From Acidobacteriota bacterium (lineage in GTDB: Bacteria; Acidobacteriota; Terriglobia; Terriglobales; Acidobacteriaceae), in NCBI GenBank assembly GCA_013289765.1, contig JABCZI010000001.1, positions 248,001 to 312,000 on the forward strand: a DNA stretch of 64,000 nt. The letters are read 5' to 3'. Of the stretch, positions 61,273 through 64,000 are shown piece after piece; position 1 is the first letter of the stretch, and each line of letters starts with the position of its first letter. The notes beneath the pieces were generated by a model. The model was not told the origin of the DNA. It made no database searches and saw only the letters and a program-made list of their open reading frames with translations. The position numbers and the translations under genes were made by a program.

Positions 61273-61294
61273 GATGACTTCGGTCATCTTGTTT
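61273..61294 (+). terminator. Possible weak terminator with TTCG loop
   Basis: GATGAC / TTCG / GTCATC stem, followed by TTGTTT. The stem is short (6 bp), so this is only a candidate terminator after the first PilZ gene. Confidence 0.35.
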
Positions 61295-61362
61295 AGGGGT
61301 TACTGATCGGTCAATCTCAGGCGAGGAAACACGCACGCGCAAGAAAAGGAAAGACTCAATCA

Positions 61363-62025
61363 ATGAGTGACGATCAGAACGCGGCGCCGGGTACTGACTG
61401 GACGGGATTACTGGCCGATCCTGACCTGGCACGCAATCTCGGAAGGCTGCTGCAGACGTATCGCGATGCGCCGCCGGAGCGCCGCGAACAGGCACTGCTA
61501 GCGGCCATGCGCGAGATTAAGCGGAAAACCACTACCGGCATCGAGGGCTGCAGCAAATCGAAAGGGACAACCGAACCTCCGCCCCATCCAGTTCCGACCG
61601 CGGCCGCAGCCACGCCTCCGTTCGAGCCGGACATTTTCAGTGCTACCTGGGGACAGGATAGGCGGCGGCACCCTAGAATCAAATGTTTTGTGGCAGTGGA
61701 ACTACATGTCAACGATGCCCTCTCCCCGCTATGGGGAAATCTTTCCAACACCAGCATGGGCGGATGCCAGGTGGAAACGGCAAACCAGATCAGCGGCGGC
61801 GCAAAAGTAGAAATCGGACTTTGGGTCGCGAGTGGCAAAATATGGGTAAAAGGGATGGCGCTGAACGGAGTCGTTATCCGGAGCGCGCCTGCCGCCGGAG
61901 TGCGCATTCGATTCTCAACTCTGGATCCCACTGAAAAAGAAAATCTCCGGCAATTTCTTAAGTATGTCCAAGACACGACCAGAGCCTCGAAGAGCGAAAA
62001 AAGTTATCTCCAGTTGTTGAAGTAA
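61363..62025 (+). CDS. PilZ-domain protein with N-terminal helical extension
   Basis: A 220-residue protein. The N-terminal about 65 residues are helical (LARNLGRLLQTYRDAPPERREQALLAAMREIKRK), followed by a Pro/Ala linker and a PilZ domain with RRRHPRIKC and NLSNTSMGGCQV, the arginine and NxSxxG motifs for cyclic-di-GMP. It is a second candidate receptor for the pathway that the HD-GYP regulator would tune. ATG at 61363. About 200 bp separate its stop from the transketolase start; nothing recognised lies there. Confidence 0.88.
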   Translation: MSDDQNAAPGTDWTGLLADPDLARNLGRLLQTYRDAPPERREQALLAAMREIKRKTTTGIEGCSKSKGTTEPPPHPVPTAAAATPPFEPDIFSATWGQDRRRHPRIKCFVAVELHVNDALSPLWGNLSNTSMGGCQVETANQISGGAKVEIGLWVASGKIWVKGMALNGVVIRSAPAAGVRIRFSTLDPTEKENLRQFLKYVQDTTRASKSEKSYLQLLK

Positions 62026-62232
62026 AGATCCTCCAGCCCTTTCTTTCTTCGCCCCTGCCTTTCATCAAGCCTTCCCCAATTTTTCACAGGGCCCGTGACA
62101 TGGGTTCACAGGAAATTGATACACTCGGGGCGTGTATGAAACCCTTTCTGTTCTCCGAACTCTAATAGGTCTGAGGTCGGCGTAACGGCTTGGGTAGGAG
62201 AGGATTTTTTTCTTTTAAGGAGCGCGCATCGC

Positions 62233-64000
62233 ATGGTTGCCAGTGAACAGGCGGTAGTGACCGGAAAGCAATTGGATACGCTGTCGATTAACACGATTCG
62301 GACCTTGGCGATCGACGCGGTGCAGCAGGCTAACAGCGGGCATCCAGGCGCGCCGATGGGATTGGCTCCTGTGACGTATTGCCTCTGGCAGGAATTTCTG
62401 CGCTACGATCCAGAGGATCCGAAGTGGCTGAACCGCGATCGCTTCGTGCTGTCGAATGGCCACGCTTCCATGCTGCTCTACGCCATGCTTCATCTCACAG
62501 GCGTGCGTGAAGTTGCTGAGAACGGCGAGGTGCTGAAAGAGCTGGCAGTTCCGATGGAAGAGATCAAGCGCTTCCGGCAGCTGGGGAGCCGGACACCGGG
62601 GCATCCAGAGTCTCACGTCACGACCGGTGTTGAAACGACAACCGGGCCGCTGGGGCAGGGCGTTGGAAACAGTGTAGGAATGGCCATGGGGAGCAAGTGG
62701 TTAGCGGCGAATTTCAACCGGCCGGGCTTCGAGGTTTTCGATTTCAATGTTTACGCGATGTGCTCCGATGGCGATCTGATGGAGGGCGTTGGTGGCGAGG
62801 CCGCGTCGCTGGCTGGACATCTCAAACTTTCGAATCTGTGCTGGATGTACGACCACAACGGCATTACTCTGGATGGCCCCGCGAGCTGGTCGTTCAGTGA
62901 AGACGTGGCCACCCGCTTCATCGGATGCGGATGGAATGTGACGCGCGTCGCCGATGCCAACGATTTGGAAATGCTGGGCCGCGCTTTCGAAACGTTCCAG
63001 AAAACTACGGACCGGCCTACGCTGATCATCGTGGACAGCCACATCGGCTATGGATCGCCGCACAAACAAGACAGCAATGCAGCGCACGGAGAGCCGCTAG
63101 GCGAAGAGGAAGTGCGCCTGGTGAAAAAGTTTTATGGCTGGCCCGAAGACGCCAAGTTTCTGGTGCCTGAGGGAGTGCGCGAACACTTTCAGGATGGCAT
63201 TGGAAAGCGTGGGCGTGACGCGCGTGCGCAATGGTCGAAAATGTTCGGGGAGTACTCGAAGAAATATCCGGAATTGGCTGACCGGCTACATCGCATGCAG
63301 CGCCGCGAGCTTCCCGAAGGATGGGATAAGAAGCTCCCGACATTCCCCGCGGACGCGAAGGGAATAGCAACCCGCGAGAGCTCCGGGAAAGTGCTGAACG
63401 TGGTGGCGGAAAATATTCCATGGCTGATCGGTGGCTCGGCCGACCTGGCTACGTCAAATAAGACGACGCTGAAGTTTGAAGGGGCCGGCGACTTTCAGGC
63501 GGGCAACTACGCTGGACGCAACCTGCATTTTGGGGTGCGCGAACACGTGATGGGCGCGAGCGTGAATGGCCTTACCGTCACTGGCATCCGGGCATTCGGC
63601 GCAACGTTCTTTAATTTCAGCGACTACATGCGCGCCAGCATCCGGCTTTCGGCGCTGATGGAAGCTCCTTCCATTTTCATTTTCACGCACGATTCGATCG
63701 GAGTAGGAGAAGACGGGCCGACGCATCAGCCGATCGAGCAACTTGCGTCGTTGCGGGCGATGCCGAATCTTATTGTGCTGCGTCCCGGCGATGCCAATGA
63801 AGTGGTCGAGGCATGGAAGATCATCGCGCAGTTGCGGCACCAACCCGTAGCTCTTGTGCTGACGCGGCAGGCACTGCCAACCTTCGACCGCACGAAATTT
63901 GGAGCGGCTTCGGGCACGGCAAAGGGCGCGTACATTCTCGCCGGCACTCCGGGCGAAAAGCCGGAAGTGATTCTGATGGGGACTGGCAGCGAGGTTTCGC
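62233..64000 (+). CDS. tkt: Transketolase (3' truncated by window)
   Basis: The frame runs open from ATG 62233 to the window end (589 residues visible), so the C-terminus is missing. It begins MVASEQAVVTGKQLDTLSI and shows the thiamine-diphosphate motif CSDGDLMEG, the N-terminal HPGAPMGLAPVTYCL, the GHASMLLYAML segment and the pyrimidine-binding region HDSIGVGEDGPTHQP. Transketolase moves two-carbon units in the pentose phosphate pathway. AAGGAG lies about ten nt upstream of the ATG, a somewhat long spacing. Confidence 0.96.
   Translation, partial: MVASEQAVVTGKQLDTLSINTIRTLAIDAVQQANSGHPGAPMGLAPVTYCLWQEFLRYDPEDPKWLNRDRFVLSNGHASMLLYAMLHLTGVREVAENGEVLKELAVPMEEIKRFRQLGSRTPGHPESHVTTGVETTTGPLGQGVGNSVGMAMGSKWLAANFNRPGFEVFDFNVYAMCSDGDLMEGVGGEAASLAGHLKLSNLCWMYDHNGITLDGPASWSFSEDVATRFIGCGWNVTRVADANDLEMLGRAFETFQKTTDRPTLIIVDSHIGYGSPHKQDSNAAHGEPLGEEEVRLVKKFYGWPEDAKFLVPEGVREHFQDGIGKRGRDARAQWSKMFGEYSKKYPELADRLHRMQRRELPEGWDKKLPTFPADAKGIATRESSGKVLNVVAENIPWLIGGSADLATSNKTTLKFEGAGDFQAGNYAGRNLHFGVREHVMGASVNGLTVTGIRAFGATFFNFSDYMRASIRLSALMEAPSIFIFTHDSIGVGEDGPTHQPIEQLASLRAMPNLIVLRPGDANEVVEAWKIIAQLRHQPVALVLTRQALPTFDRTKFGAASGTAKGAYILAGTPGEKPEVILMGTGSEVS

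Overview
The window looks like a chromosomal segment of an Acidobacteriota bacterium, most likely from the Terriglobia / 'Candidatus Koribacter' side. This rests on three things: GC-rich DNA with many GTG and TTG starts; lineage-typical proteins (SIMPL, DUF4097, TrbI-like secreted proteins, Ig/TIG-rich secreted proteins, PAS-rich hybrid kinases); and a high density of short palindromic intergenic repeats. There is no rRNA, phage, IS transposase or CRISPR array. One tRNA, tRNA-Arg(CCG), is present. Genes at both ends are cut by the window: a hybrid histidine kinase on the left and transketolase on the right. All assignments come from reading the sequence; no database search was run.

Layout. 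1-6 kb: hybrid kinase, superoxide dismutase, a YHS metal-binding protein, threonine synthase and a multi-pass membrane protein. 6-11 kb: a + strand run of type II NADH dehydrogenase, NfeD-type membrane protease, stomatin/SPFH protein, SPOR protein, a small unknown and an ArsR regulator. 11-16 kb: a divergent pair, a 1169-residue multi-PAS hybrid kinase and an HD-GYP response regulator. 16-24 kb: SIMPL and TrbI-like secreted proteins, then a cell-wall recycling neighbourhood (serine hydrolase-NamZ fusion, unknown membrane protein, second serine hydrolase, MurQ). 24-29 kb: VapBC, MurA, Rieske ferredoxin, a lone NuoB and a GT-C membrane protein. 29-37 kb: DUF4097 protein, methyltransferase, zinc-ribbon microprotein overlapping an APC permease, SnoaL-like protein, and a solute-binding lipoprotein overlapping a histidine kinase. 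37-46 kb: secreted S9 peptidase, a large secreted pseudo-metalloprotease with a small secreted partner, and a GH18-like secreted protein. 46-55 kb: single-domain response regulator, RRM protein, tRNA-Arg, a beta-propeller protein, MFS exporter, second TrbI-like protein, ferrochelatase and several small unknowns. 55-64 kb: cytidylate-kinase-like protein, a TolC-EmrA-EmrB efflux operon, a TonB-domain protein, two PilZ proteins and transketolase.

The strongest biological theme is peptidoglycan turnover. A predicted secreted fusion of an AmiE-like serine hydrolase with a NamZ-type exo-N-acetylmuramidase, a second AmiE/beta-lactamase-fold protein and MurQ lie close together, followed by MurA. This resembles the MurNAc recovery set of Bacillus subtilis in a rearranged and fused form. 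The second theme is sensing: three large histidine kinases, one with a degenerate receiver and one coupled to a periplasmic binding protein, plus HD-GYP and PilZ proteins that suggest cyclic-di-GMP signalling.

The least expected signal is the repeat landscape. Several hairpin families recur. One family has covarying arms and its intergenic copies sit just downstream of stop codons. Another has two hairpins and points toward the next start codon. Members of other families lie in frame inside the two serine hydrolase genes and add residues to the proteins.
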